Assembly (NCBI GenBank): GCA_951802115.1
Contig: CATOPL010000018.1
Location: forward strand, 1-64,000
Reading direction: 5' to 3'
Origin: an uncultured Lachnospiraceae bacterium
Lineage (GTDB): Bacteria > Bacillota > Clostridia > Lachnospirales > Lachnospiraceae
DNA length: 64,000 nt
Under the pieces are notes generated by a model, which was not told the DNA's origin, ran no database searches, and worked only from the letters and a program-made list of their open reading frames with translations. The position numbers and the translations under genes were made by a program. Positions 53,887 through 63,611 of the stretch are shown piece by piece (position 1 is the first letter of the stretch; each line of letters starts with the position of its first letter).

Positions 53887-55284
53887 TTGAATAATCTGTC
53901 TGCAAACTATGAAGAAAATGTTTCTGCTCTGCGCCGAATCCTCGACTCTGACCGGAACTTTGATATCCTGGAAAAGCATTTGCTGATCGCAGATCATGCC
54001 GCCAGTCTGTTCTTTATAGACGGTCTGGTAAAAGACGATATTCTGGAAAAGCTTCTGGAATATTTTTATTCCTTGAAGCCGGAGGATGTTCCGAATTCTC
54101 CGGAGCAGTTTCAGATGCAGAATCTTCCCTATATCGAGACTGAAGTTTTAAACAACATGAATGATGTTCTTAAAAACCTGCTCTCGGGAGTCCCCTGCCT
54201 GTTTCTGAACGGTATGCCGGACTGCCTTGCGATCGACTGCCGGACCTATCCGGCCCGCAGTGTAGAAGAACCGATGAAGGACCGGACCCTGCGGGGATCC
54301 CGCGACGGTTTTGTCGAAACTGTAGTCTTTAATACCGCTCTAATCCGCCGCCGCATCCGCTCTCCGAAACTCTGCATGGAAATGCAGAACCTCGGCAGAA
54401 GCACCTGTACAGATATTGTTCTGTGTTACATGGAAGACCGGGTCGACCAAAAATGTCTGCAGCGGCTGAAAAAACGAATCCAGGACATCCAAACCGACGC
54501 TCTTACCATGAATCAGGAAAGCCTGGCAGAACTTCTCCTCCCAGGCTGCTGGTTTAATCCTTTTCCCAAATATCACGTGACAGAACGGCCGGATACGGCT
54601 TCCGCCTCCATACTGGAGGGCAATATTATTCTGCTGGTGGACAATTCTCCGTCGGCCCTGATTCTTCCGACGACGCTTTTCGCTATCATGGAGGAAGCAA
54701 ATGACTATTATTTTCCGCCTGTCACTGGAACCTACCTCCGCCTGTCCCGTGCTTTGATTATGCTGATCTCACTGGTGCTGACTCCCTTGTTCCTGCTCCT
54801 GATGCAGAACCCGCAGTGGATTCCGGAGGGGTTTCAGTTTATTCAGGTGCAGGATACTGTCAATATCCCTTTAATCTGGCAGTTTCTTCTGCTGGAACTT
54901 GCAATCGACGGTCTGCGGCTTGCAGCAATTCACACGCCTGACATGCTGAGTACGCCGCTCTCTGTCATAGCCGGCCTGGTCATTGGCGAATTTGCCGTCA
55001 ATTCCGGCTGGTTTAATGCGGAAGTTATGCTCTATATGGCATTTGTCACGATTGCCAATTACTCTCAATCCAATATAGAGCTGAACTACGCGGTGAAATT
55101 CATGCGTATTCTGCTCCTGATTCTGACCTGCTGCTTTGGACTGATTGGTCTTATCATTGGCATTCTGATCACATTTGTCAGCCTTTTAAGCTGTCGGACC
55201 TTTTCCGGGCGCGGATACCTGTATCCGCTGATTCCGTTTCACTGGAAGACGCTGAAGCGTCAGTTGTTCCGTGTGAAATTGTAA
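53887..55284 (+). CDS. spoVAF: SpoVAF/GerA-family spore membrane protein
   Basis: A 465-residue protein of the GerA/SpoVAF family found in the inner spore membrane, involved in germination. The soluble N-terminal part (about 1-280) contains the family's LVDNSPSALILPTTLFAIM and DYYFPPVTGTYLRLSR; about five membrane helices follow (TPLFLLLM, TPLSVIAGLVIGEFAVNSGW). The C-terminus FHWKTLKRQLFRVKL is typical. The start is TTG at 53887 with GAGGTGAT upstream; no ATG fits. The other spoVA genes are not adjacent. Assignment to SpoVAF, and not GerAA, rests on length and lack of GerB/GerC neighbours. Confidence 0.82.
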   Translation: MNNLSANYEENVSALRRILDSDRNFDILEKHLLIADHAASLFFIDGLVKDDILEKLLEYFYSLKPEDVPNSPEQFQMQNLPYIETEVLNNMNDVLKNLLSGVPCLFLNGMPDCLAIDCRTYPARSVEEPMKDRTLRGSRDGFVETVVFNTALIRRRIRSPKLCMEMQNLGRSTCTDIVLCYMEDRVDQKCLQRLKKRIQDIQTDALTMNQESLAELLLPGCWFNPFPKYHVTERPDTASASILEGNIILLVDNSPSALILPTTLFAIMEEANDYYFPPVTGTYLRLSRALIMLISLVLTPLFLLLMQNPQWIPEGFQFIQVQDTVNIPLIWQFLLLELAIDGLRLAAIHTPDMLSTPLSVIAGLVIGEFAVNSGWFNAEVMLYMAFVTIANYSQSNIELNYAVKFMRILLLILTCCFGLIGLIIGILITFVSLLSCRTFSGRGYLYPLIPFHWKTLKRQLFRVKL

Positions 55285-55344
55285 CCGTCTGTTTACTGCA
55301 GAGCCCGCACGGCCTGTTACCTGCAGAAAATAGGTGTTAAGAAT

Positions 55345-56190
55345 TCAATGTAAATCAGACGACAGAACAAATCGCCCAACCACCTCAGCGACCGCTGAAT
55401 GATTGTTATCGTTTTCCGTCACATAATCGGCCGCTGCTTTTACATCCTCCTGGGCATTGGCAACCGCACAGCCGATGCCCGCTGCTTTCAGCATGGAAAT
55501 ATCGTTATTTTCGTCTCCAACGGCAATCGCATGCTCCAGTGGAACTCCCTTTTTGCGGCAGAACATCTGAAGCGCCGCGCCTTTATTAACACCTTGGGGG
55601 ACAATTTCCAGATACTCCCGGCTGCTGAAATAAATATCCGCTTTTCCCTCCACGCAAGCTGTCAGCTTTTCTTTAAACTCATACATTTTTTCCGGATTTC
55701 GGATATTGATCGCCAGCATTTTATATGGTGGTTCTTCCAGAACCTTTTTCATATCAGGCACAATGAGCGCCTCCATATTTGTCCGGCTCAGATATACGGC
55801 GAGGTTTTCATCCTCTCTTTCTGTCAGCACTTTATCTTCTGTGTACGTATGCAGATAAATATGTTCTCTTCGTGCGACATCTATCAAAGCATGTACCTGC
55901 TTCATCGTAAGCCTTTTGGCATACAGCATCTCTTTTGTTTCACAGTCCATAATTCCCGCACCGTTATACACAATCATATACCGGCATCCCAGACGGTCCA
56001 GTCCAAAATGTGTCCTCAGATATTCTGCGCTGACACAGGTCCGGCCTGTAGCAACTACGATCTCATGACCGGCCTCTGATGCTTTTTTCAAAGCATTGAC
56101 GGTCTCATCCGACATCTGCTTCTTATCATCCAGCGTAGTTCCGTCCATATCCAGAAACAGAACTTTTTTCTCTTTGTTATCAATCTTCAT
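55345..56190 (-). CDS. Cof-type HAD-IIB hydrolase
   Basis: A 281-residue sugar-phosphatase-type HAD protein with motif I FLDMDGTTLDD, motif II VVATGR, a lysine in NKGAALQMF and motif IV AVGDENNDISML. Substrates of this family range over phosphorylated sugars and cofactors. Its start overlaps the end of ppk by 11 bases, so it belongs to the polyphosphate operon. Confidence 0.9.
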   Translation of the reverse strand: MKIDNKEKKVLFLDMDGTTLDDKKQMSDETVNALKKASEAGHEIVVATGRTCVSAEYLRTHFGLDRLGCRYMIVYNGAGIMDCETKEMLYAKRLTMKQVHALIDVARREHIYLHTYTEDKVLTEREDENLAVYLSRTNMEALIVPDMKKVLEEPPYKMLAINIRNPEKMYEFKEKLTACVEGKADIYFSSREYLEIVPQGVNKGAALQMFCRKKGVPLEHAIAVGDENNDISMLKAAGIGCAVANAQEDVKAAADYVTENDNNHSAVAEVVGRFVLSSDLH

Positions 56191-58324
56191 CTTCTGGTTC
56201 TTCCAAAGGTTCTGCCGGGATAAATACCCGGTCGTGAACCATATCCTCCTGTGACTTATTCAGATTTACCGCATATTCGGTAAAATATTCCTGTGCACAG
56301 AGCGCAGGTTTTCCTCTTCTGTCCACCTTTTCATAAGTGCCGTCCGGCTGCTTGATCTGGGCTTTCATTGTATCCTGGAGCTGGATCTTCAACACATGCA
56401 TGACTTCTTTTTTCAGCTGATCATTTTCTATCGGAAACAGGATCTCTACCCGGCGATCCAGATTTCTGGGCATCCAGTCCGCACTGGCAAGATACACTTC
56501 CTCCTGCCCTCCATTCAGAAAATAATAGATCCGGCTGTGTTCCAGAAAGTTTCCTACAATAGAGCGGACGCTGATGTTCTCACTGATTCCCTCAATTCCC
56601 ACTTTCAAAGAACAGATTCCGCGGATGATAAGCTCGATCTTTACTCCCGCTGCACTCGCCTCATAAAGAGCTGCGATCAGCCCCGGATCACACAGAGAAT
56701 TCATCTTTGCCACAATGTGAGCCGGTTCTTTATTGCGCGCATAGGCAGTTTCTCTCTGGATCATGGTCAGAAAACGATCTCTCAGCCAGAGCGGCGCCAG
56801 GGACAGTTTGTTCCAGCTGGCCGGTTCTGAATATCCGGAAAGCATATTGAAGACCGCCGTAGCATCTTCCCCAATAGACTCTGAACAGGTCAAAAGCCCC
56901 ATATCCGTATAAAGTTTTGCTGTGGAATCATTGTAATTACCGGTGCCAAGATGTACGTATCTGCGTATGCCGTCTTCTTCCTTGCGCACAACCAGCGTAA
57001 TTTTGCTGTGAGTTTTCAATCCTACCAGACCATAGATAACATGACAGCCTGCACGTTCCAGCATCTTCGCCCATGCAATATTGTGTTCCTCATCAAATCG
57101 GGCCTTCAGCTCTACCAGTACAGACACCTGTTTTCCATTTTCGGCTGCCTGAGCCAGCGCCGCTATGATCGGTGAATTTCCGCTGACTCGATACAATGTC
57201 TGTTTGATCGCAAGAACCTGCGGATCTCTGGCCGCTTTTTTTACAAAATCAACCACAGGGTCAAAGGTCTGATATGGGTGATGCAGCAGTATATCTCTGT
57301 TCCTGATCTCTTCAAAAATATCCTCTTTTCCGGTCAGTTCCGGGATCGGCTGCGGTTTATGCCGAGGTTCTTTATATGCATCAAACCCTTTCAATCCGTA
57401 CATTTTCATCAAAAATGTCAGATCCAGCGGTCCGGATGTGCGGTATATAGAATCTTCCTTAATCTCAAATTCCCGTTTCAGTATCTTCAGTAGCCGTTTG
57501 TCCATCTTCTCATCCACTTCCAGACGGATCACCTCGCCCCACTGACGTTTTTTCAGCTGTTTCTGGATCTCTTTCAGCAGATCAGAAGCCTCGTCTTCGT
57601 CTATCGTCAGATCTGCATTTCTCATGATCCGATATGGATGAACACAAAGCACATCATAACTCAGGAAAAGCTGAGACATATTGCGGGCAATCATTTCTTC
57701 AAGCAGAATCACCGACTTTACCCCTTTTTGCGCGGCCGGTATTTCCAGTATTCTCGGAAGTACCGCCGGAACCTGGACGGTTGCAAATTCCGGTTCTGCA
57801 TCCTCTTCGTTTTTTTTCTTCAACAGTGCGCCCAGATTCAGCGTTTTATTTACAATCAGAGGAAATGGTCTTGAAGAATCTACCGCCATGGGCGTCAGTA
57901 CCGGATAAATATTTTCCACAAAATACTGATCCACGTATCTTGCCTGTTCCGGCGTCAGCTCTTCATGCTCGCCGATCACCTGCAGTCCGCACTGGCGAAG
58001 ACCAGGCAGAAGTGAACGCTGCCAGGTAGAATACTGTGTACTGACAAACGCATGTACCCGATCGTGAATCGCATTCAGCTGCTGTTCCGGTGTCATACCG
58101 GAAAAATCCTTCTTGGAATATTCTGCGTTGACCATATCTTTTAAAGAAGCCACCCGAACCATAAAAAATTCGTCCAGGTTGGAAGCGGTAATGCTTAAAA
58201 ATTTCAGCCGTTCAAACAACGGATTCCCCTTATCTCTTGCTTCTCCTAAAATACGTTCATTGAAGCCAATCCAGCTTAATTCCCGGTTTTCAAAATATTC
58301 CGCTTTCATATATTCATTTTTCAA
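56180..58324 (-). CDS. ppk1: polyphosphate kinase 1
   Basis: A 714-residue enzyme polymerising phosphate from ATP. The N-terminal domain begins YFENRELSWIGFNERIL; the two phospholipase D-like catalytic domains carry the active histidines in GLKTHSKITLVV and GNFLEHSRIYYF, and HHPYQTFDPVVDF is conserved. The likely start is TTG at 58324, seven bases after AGGAG; GTG at 58333 and ATG at 58309 are alternatives. It lies directly downstream of ppx and upstream of the HAD gene. Confidence 0.94.
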   Translation of the reverse strand: MKNEYMKAEYFENRELSWIGFNERILGEARDKGNPLFERLKFLSITASNLDEFFMVRVASLKDMVNAEYSKKDFSGMTPEQQLNAIHDRVHAFVSTQYSTWQRSLLPGLRQCGLQVIGEHEELTPEQARYVDQYFVENIYPVLTPMAVDSSRPFPLIVNKTLNLGALLKKKNEEDAEPEFATVQVPAVLPRILEIPAAQKGVKSVILLEEMIARNMSQLFLSYDVLCVHPYRIMRNADLTIDEDEASDLLKEIQKQLKKRQWGEVIRLEVDEKMDKRLLKILKREFEIKEDSIYRTSGPLDLTFLMKMYGLKGFDAYKEPRHKPQPIPELTGKEDIFEEIRNRDILLHHPYQTFDPVVDFVKKAARDPQVLAIKQTLYRVSGNSPIIAALAQAAENGKQVSVLVELKARFDEEHNIAWAKMLERAGCHVIYGLVGLKTHSKITLVVRKEEDGIRRYVHLGTGNYNDSTAKLYTDMGLLTCSESIGEDATAVFNMLSGYSEPASWNKLSLAPLWLRDRFLTMIQRETAYARNKEPAHIVAKMNSLCDPGLIAALYEASAAGVKIELIIRGICSLKVGIEGISENISVRSIVGNFLEHSRIYYFLNGGQEEVYLASADWMPRNLDRRVEILFPIENDQLKKEVMHVLKIQLQDTMKAQIKQPDGTYEKVDRRGKPALCAQEYFTEYAVNLNKSQEDMVHDRVFIPAEPLEEPEDED

Positions 58325-58335
58325 AATGCTCACTC

Positions 58336-59880
58336 CTAACCAAGTTTCTTTGCCTTCAATAGGGGCTTTAAGCTGTATACTTCTTCAAACAGTTCTGCTT
58401 TTTCCTGAAACAACGCCTGTTCCAGCGTCAGATCCTCCGCACTGTCCACTACCATCTGCATCGTATGATTATCTTTTATGCTTACTTTGATTTCTCTGAT
58501 TTTCTGCTTGTGACTGCGGTCCAGTGCATTCGCCATACGCAGAATTGCCGTCAGTTTGATGATGGTCATATATTCCGCCCGCTCAAGAAGAGAACTGACT
58601 GCCAGCTCTTCAAACGGCATCACATTTCCGCTGTTGAATCTTACAATATTGGCCAGAATCTCCCGTTCCATATGTGACAGCCCGATCACTTCCGTCGCCA
58701 TAATAATATTGTAGGAACATTCGGCAGACCGGGACATATTGATGTATTTCCCGCAGTCATGAAGCAACACGGATATCTGCAGAAGAAGCCTTTCTCTTTT
58801 ACCAAGACCGTGAATAGATTTCATCTTGTCAAAGATCGTAAGCGCAAGCTTTTCCATAACCTGTGTATGATTTTTATTTGTATGATAACGCTTGGCAATA
58901 TTGCGCGCCGCCTCAATGATATCGTTTTCAAAATTGTGCCTGGGTTTCAGTATTTTTCTGCGTTCCGCATAATCAAAAGCAAGACCATCGCCCAGGTCCA
59001 TACCCAGAATAACCACATTTTCCGCCCCGGTCTCTTCCAGGAGCCGCTTATAAATGACTAACGTAGGAAGAAGAAGCGTGCTGTTCTCTGTGGAAATCCC
59101 CAGCTCAGCCGCCATTGCAAGCTGTCCTTTCTGAATAAATTCATCGTAAAATGTGATAAATTCCTCTTTTGTTATCTGATTTATTTCCCGATCTTTATGA
59201 ATATATTTATTAATATACTGAATATAATTTCCGACCAGAAGCATATAACGGATATTCCGGTCTTTGAGGTATAGTTTCCGGTAAGTGCGCATCTCATTAT
59301 TCAGCAGCTCTTCAATCACCCCTGCATACCGGACCGTTCTCTCTGCCACATCTGCCAGACGCTCCCGGAGACGCAGCGTTCCCAGACGAATATTCTGTGT
59401 AGTCACCAGATTGTCTTTGTCGTACAGAGAAAGCTGAATACTCCCTCCGCCCACGTCTACAATCGCTGTGCCTTTCTCAATAATCTCCTGAAATCTGTCC
59501 GAATTAAATGCGATTGATTTATAACCCAGAAATCTTTGCTCAGAATTGCTCAGCACCTCCAGTCGAATCCCGGTTTTCAGATGAATCCGATCCCGAAGTA
59601 CAAGATTGTTTTTTGATTCACGAACAGCACTGGTCGCACAAGCCCGATAAGCTTCCACACCAAACTCTTTCATGATTCTCTGAAAATCCAAAAACACCCT
59701 GCACAGCTCATCTACCAGCTCCGTCCCGATTCTGCCGGTTGCATAAGTGTCCTTTCCAAGTTCTATCCGATGTCTGACGTGATTCACCACACGGATTCCT
59801 TTTCTGGTGGAAAGTTCGTAAATCTTCAGATTTACCTCATAACTGCCGACATCGATTGCTGCAAACATAGTGCATGCCAT
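58336..59880 (-). CDS. ppx: Ppx/GppA exopolyphosphatase with HD domain
   Basis: A 514-residue protein with the actin-like ATPase-fold motifs FAAIDVGSYEVNLKIYE and AIVDVGGGSIQLSLYD, followed by a C-terminal HD-like domain from about residue 310 (LLLQISVLLHDCGKYIN). It degrades polyphosphate or (p)ppGpp-related nucleotides. GGAGG lies eight bases before the ATG at 59880; the apparent longer start is a TTG without a site. The stop is 11 bases before the ppk start, so synthesis and degradation of polyphosphate are co-expressed. Confidence 0.92.
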   Translation of the reverse strand: MACTMFAAIDVGSYEVNLKIYELSTRKGIRVVNHVRHRIELGKDTYATGRIGTELVDELCRVFLDFQRIMKEFGVEAYRACATSAVRESKNNLVLRDRIHLKTGIRLEVLSNSEQRFLGYKSIAFNSDRFQEIIEKGTAIVDVGGGSIQLSLYDKDNLVTTQNIRLGTLRLRERLADVAERTVRYAGVIEELLNNEMRTYRKLYLKDRNIRYMLLVGNYIQYINKYIHKDREINQITKEEFITFYDEFIQKGQLAMAAELGISTENSTLLLPTLVIYKRLLEETGAENVVILGMDLGDGLAFDYAERRKILKPRHNFENDIIEAARNIAKRYHTNKNHTQVMEKLALTIFDKMKSIHGLGKRERLLLQISVLLHDCGKYINMSRSAECSYNIIMATEVIGLSHMEREILANIVRFNSGNVMPFEELAVSSLLERAEYMTIIKLTAILRMANALDRSHKQKIREIKVSIKDNHTMQMVVDSAEDLTLEQALFQEKAELFEEVYSLKPLLKAKKLG

Positions 59881-59898
59881 GGTATTTTCCTCCAAATA

Positions 59899-60333
59899 TT
59901 ACTGTCTTCCGGTGCTTCCAAAGCCTCCCCGGTCCTCTGCTGTCAGGTTTTTTACCTCTTCAAATAAGATCTCCGGCTGATGTTCCATAATCCGAAACTG
60001 ACAGATGCGGTCATTGACATGGATGATGGTATCGCGCATGGCAATGGCCGGAAAAAACCACTGGTCGCTGTTTCCGCAGTAGCTTTCATCAATCAGACCG
60101 CAGCTGTTTGCCTGGATGATCCCATAATTTTTATAGGTACTGCTTCTTGGAATCACATGAGCCTCATATCCTTTGGGTAGTTCCATGGCAACTCCCAGGG
60201 GAATCAGTGCAAATTCACCCTTTTTCAATGTTGTTTCCTCTGCTGCCCGCAGATCGATCCAGTCAGATTTCCCTGCAATATACGTGAGTCTTTCTATTTC
60301 CTCTGAGAAATATTTTATCTTGATTGTCTTCAT
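59899..60333 (-). CDS. dut: dUTP diphosphatase
   Basis: A 144-residue trimeric-type dUTPase hydrolysing dUTP to dUMP. All motifs can be traced: [26 protein letters not shown] (motif 3), RICQFRI and the C-terminal glycine-rich RGGFGSTGR (motif 5). It lies 18 bases upstream of ppx in the same direction. Confidence 0.9.
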   Translation of the reverse strand: MKTIKIKYFSEEIERLTYIAGKSDWIDLRAAEETTLKKGEFALIPLGVAMELPKGYEAHVIPRSSTYKNYGIIQANSCGLIDESYCGNSDQWFFPAIAMRDTIIHVNDRICQFRIMEHQPEILFEEVKNLTAEDRGGFGSTGRQ

Positions 60334-60384
60334 TTTATGTCTGTTTCCGGCTTATTCGCCGAAATCCTTCCGCTCCTTATATTT

Positions 60385-60873
60385 TTACACATATAAAACT
60401 GTTTTTCCAAGTGTCAGCGTTGTCTGCACATCAATTACTCTCTGATTGGAACTTCCCTTCCAGGGAAGATTATTATCTTTTAATTCTTCCACAAATTTTC
60501 CGTCCACCACCACATCCAGATACGGAATCAGCTCCAGATCACAGATCTGCTCCCACAGGTATCCGGTATACAGCCAGATCGTTTTTTTTGGCCATCGCTG
60601 TCTGATCTCTTTCACCAGTACCAGCAGTTCCGCTCTCGTGTCCATATAGAGGGGATCTCCGCCGCTGAAAGTAATTCCGCTGATATAGTCTTTATCCAGT
60701 TCATCGAAAATTTCCTGTCTGGCAGCCTCATCAAAAGGAAGTCCGCCCTGCGGATCCCAGGTGATCGGGTTCTGACAGTTTCTGCAGTGGTGCGAGCAGC
60801 CTGCAAACCAGAGCACGACCCGGAGTCCGTCCCCATTCAGCATATCTTCTTTTGTGATATTATGATATCTCAT
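60385..60873 (-). CDS. nrdG: anaerobic ribonucleotide reductase activating protein
   Basis: A 162-residue radical SAM enzyme that generates the glycyl radical on NrdD. The cluster motif is CSHHCRNCQNP, with ITFSGGDPLY and LWLYTGYLWEQI following. Start 60873 has GGAGG nine bases upstream; the longer reading begins with an unsupported TTG. nrdD is not in the window. Confidence 0.93.
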   Translation of the reverse strand: MRYHNITKEDMLNGDGLRVVLWFAGCSHHCRNCQNPITWDPQGGLPFDEAARQEIFDELDKDYISGITFSGGDPLYMDTRAELLVLVKEIRQRWPKKTIWLYTGYLWEQICDLELIPYLDVVVDGKFVEELKDNNLPWKGSSNQRVIDVQTTLTLGKTVLYV

Positions 60874-60896
60874 AAACTGTGCCTCCGCCTGTATCT

Positions 60897-61643
60897 TCAA
60901 AGTTTATAATTTTCCAGAATACATCTGCGCAGAAGGGTCAGGGCATTGACCGTTGCAAGCTCTCTGATCAGCCTCCTGTCCCCGCTGAAATGAAACTCTT
61001 CTACTTCTATCTTTCCTTTTACATTACAGCCGATATAGACCAGACCGACCGGTTCTCCATTTTCACCGGTTTCCGGTCCGGCATAACCAGTAACGCTGAT
61101 GCATACGTCTGCTCCTGTAAGCGCCGCTCCGCCTCTTGCCATCTCCCAGGCCGTCTGCTCACTGACTGCAGAATATTTTTTTAGAGTTATTTTCTTAACT
61201 CCGAGAATCTTTCTTTTGGCCTTGTTGGAATAGGTAACAAATCCTTGTTTAAATATTTCTGAAACGCCCGCCACATCTGTCAGCCTTGCACTTACCATTC
61301 CACCCGTACAGGATTCTACGGTTGTAATTGTCATTTTCTGCTCTTTGAGCAGTTCAACGATCGTTTCTGCCAGAGTCACATTGGAATTGGTTGTAAAAAT
61401 ATGACTTCCCAACCGGATTTTCAATTCCCGGACCATGTTTTTTACCAGACTTTTTGCCTCTTCCTCCTGCTCTGACCGGGCCGAAATGCGGATATCCACT
61501 TCTCCCGGAACTGACTGGAACATCATCGTCAGTTTTTCCTGAGCAGTCAGAAGGTCATGAATCTTCTCCCGCACTTCGGGTTCTTCCAGTCCGCATAATT
61601 TAACTGTTTTTGAATAAGAATAATTCTGCGCTTCATTTCCCAT
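60897..61643 (-). CDS. CinA-type nicotinamide-nucleotide amidase lacking the N-terminal domain
   Basis: A 248-residue protein. Residues 10-85 match the small middle domain of CinA (VKLCGLEEPEVREKIHDLL, EVDIRISARSEQEEEA) and residues 90-245 the C-terminal PncC-type amidase (TTVESCTGGMVSARLTDVAG, GFVTYSNKAK, SVTGYAGPETGE). The first 170 residues of full CinA, the MoaB-like ADP-ribose pyrophosphatase domain, are absent, and the start (GGAGG upstream) is well placed, so this is a genuine short form. It follows pgsA by two bases in the rimO-pgsA-cinA order, without recA. Confidence 0.88.
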   Translation of the reverse strand: MGNEAQNYSYSKTVKLCGLEEPEVREKIHDLLTAQEKLTMMFQSVPGEVDIRISARSEQEEEAKSLVKNMVRELKIRLGSHIFTTNSNVTLAETIVELLKEQKMTITTVESCTGGMVSARLTDVAGVSEIFKQGFVTYSNKAKRKILGVKKITLKKYSAVSEQTAWEMARGGAALTGADVCISVTGYAGPETGENGEPVGLVYIGCNVKGKIEVEEFHFSGDRRLIRELATVNALTLLRRCILENYKL

Positions 61644-61645
61644 GG

Positions 61646-62188
61646 CTAAATACTTCCCTCCAGAATCACATGTTTGTTTTTTACGAGATAATCAATCAGG
61701 GATACTACAGTCAGAATCAGAGCAATCCAGACCAGCACCTGCCCGATCACATAAAAGATTCCTCCAGGATTCAGAATCAGTACAATAATCATCAGCATCT
61801 GAAAGGTAGTCTTGAATTTCCCCCAGTAACTGGCGGCAATCACTACCCCATTATCCGACGCCACGAGCCGGAATCCGCTGATAACGAATTCCCGGCTGAT
61901 AATAATGATCACCATCCAGGCAGGCAGCAGTCCTTCTGAAACCAGGCAGATCAGAGCCGCACAGACAAGAAGCTTATCTGCCAGAGGATCCATAAATTTC
62001 CCAAAATTTGTTACCAGATTATATTTCCTCGCGATTTTTCCATCCAAAAGATCCGTCAGACTTGCGAGGATAAAAATAATAACCGCAATGTACCTGCTGT
62101 ATCCCGGAACCACATCCACCAGGGCGAACAATACAAAAAACGGAATCAGAATCACCCGCAGAACGGTTAGTTTATTCGGTAAATTCAT
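61646..62188 (-). CDS. pgsA: CDP-diacylglycerol-glycerol-3-phosphate 3-phosphatidyltransferase
   Basis: A 180-residue membrane enzyme making phosphatidylglycerol phosphate. The CDP-alcohol phosphotransferase signature is complete: DLLDGKIARKYN, then GKFMDPLADK. About four to five membrane helices. It overlaps the rimO end by 17 bases and is followed by the CinA-type gene. Confidence 0.95.
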   Translation of the reverse strand: MNLPNKLTVLRVILIPFFVLFALVDVVPGYSRYIAVIIFILASLTDLLDGKIARKYNLVTNFGKFMDPLADKLLVCAALICLVSEGLLPAWMVIIIISREFVISGFRLVASDNGVVIAASYWGKFKTTFQMLMIIVLILNPGGIFYVIGQVLVWIALILTVVSLIDYLVKNKHVILEGSI

Positions 62189-63509
62189 CAGCGATCTCTC
62201 CTATCAAATCATATTCATCCGCCCCTGTCACACGCACTTTGACAAAGTCTCCGGACATCAGCTCCTCCATGGTCTGAATAAAAATATAACCATCCACATC
62301 CGGAGCGTCTTTATAGGTACGGGCCACATATGCATATTCATCTGCAACTTTGCCCTCTACCATACACCAAAGTTCTTTTCCTGCCATGATTTCTGCTTTT
62401 TCAAAAGAAATATCCTGTTGAAGCTCCATCAGTTCATCACGGCGTGCTTCTTTTATTTCTTCTTCTATCTGTTCTTTCATACAGGCGGCAGGTGTATCTT
62501 CCTCCGGGGAATATGTGAACACACCGAGCCGGTCAAATTCCATCTCGTCTACAAAGTCCTTAAGTTCTTCATGCTCTTCTTTCAGTTCTCCCGGAAACCC
62601 GGTAATCAGCGTGGTTCGAAGACAGATATCCGGTATTTCCCGACGAAGTTTTCCAATAATGTCCCGAAGGTCCTGCCCCGTCGTCCTTCTCCCCATCCGT
62701 CTGAGAATCCGGTCAGATGCATGCTGAATCGGCAGATCCAGATAATGACAGATTTTCGGTTCCTCTTTGATCGTCTGGATCAGCTCATCATAGATTTCTT
62801 CCGGATAACAGTACTGTACCCTGATCCATCGAATTCCCTTAATCCGGCAGAGTTCTTTTAAAAGTACATGAAGCCGTTTCTCTCCATACAGATCAACCCC
62901 GTATACGGTGGTCTCCTGCGCCACCAGAATCAACTCTTTCACTCCCTGTTCTGCCAGCTCCCGCGCTTCCTGTAAGAGTTTTTCCATCGGAAAACTTCTG
63001 TAATTTCCCCGCAGTTTGGGGATGATACAGTAGGTACAATGTTTATCACATCCTTCTGCGATTTTCAGATGCGCATAATGACCTCCGGTCGTCAGAATCC
63101 TTCTGGATTCTGTCAGAACCAGCCGGTCAGTATTATCATACCAGGATGTGTGCTTTCCGGCGACCGACTGTTCAATCGCCTCCGCAATTCTGTCATAAGA
63201 GGCTGTCCCCAGAATCGCGTCAACTTCCGGTATCTCTTCCATGATCTCCTGACGATATCTTTCAGCAAGGCATCCGGTTACAATCAGAGCTTTCAGCCTG
63301 CCTTCTTTTTTACATTCAGCCATTTCAAGGATCGTATTCACACTTTCCTCTTTTGCATCGCCGATAAAACAACACGTATTCACGACAATGATATCCGCCT
63401 GCATCTCATCGTCTGTAAATCCATATCCCTTCTCTGCAAGCAGACCGAGCATGACTTCAGAATCTACCAGATTCTTGTCACAGCCAAGTGACACAAACAG
63501 TATTTTCAT
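62172..63509 (-). CDS. rimO: ribosomal protein S12 methylthiotransferase RimO
   Basis: A 445-residue radical SAM enzyme that methylthiolates an aspartate of ribosomal protein S12. The N-terminal UPF0004 domain has VSLGCDKNLVDSEVM and VNTCCFIGDAKEES, the radical SAM cluster is CDKHCTYCIIP, and a C-terminal TRAM domain ends GADEYDLIGEI. The LGCDKN and later RTTLITGFPGE motifs place it with RimO and not MiaB. Confidence 0.95.
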   Translation of the reverse strand: MKILFVSLGCDKNLVDSEVMLGLLAEKGYGFTDDEMQADIIVVNTCCFIGDAKEESVNTILEMAECKKEGRLKALIVTGCLAERYRQEIMEEIPEVDAILGTASYDRIAEAIEQSVAGKHTSWYDNTDRLVLTESRRILTTGGHYAHLKIAEGCDKHCTYCIIPKLRGNYRSFPMEKLLQEARELAEQGVKELILVAQETTVYGVDLYGEKRLHVLLKELCRIKGIRWIRVQYCYPEEIYDELIQTIKEEPKICHYLDLPIQHASDRILRRMGRRTTGQDLRDIIGKLRREIPDICLRTTLITGFPGELKEEHEELKDFVDEMEFDRLGVFTYSPEEDTPAACMKEQIEEEIKEARRDELMELQQDISFEKAEIMAGKELWCMVEGKVADEYAYVARTYKDAPDVDGYIFIQTMEELMSGDFVKVRVTGADEYDLIGEIADEFTE

Positions 63510-63611
63510 CATAGATGGTGCGATCTCCTTTTTTCACCGTAAATGGTATATTCTGGTGCAAAATGCTGCACTTAGGGATATTATAATACCGACCTGAGGC
63601 AAAAGCAATGA

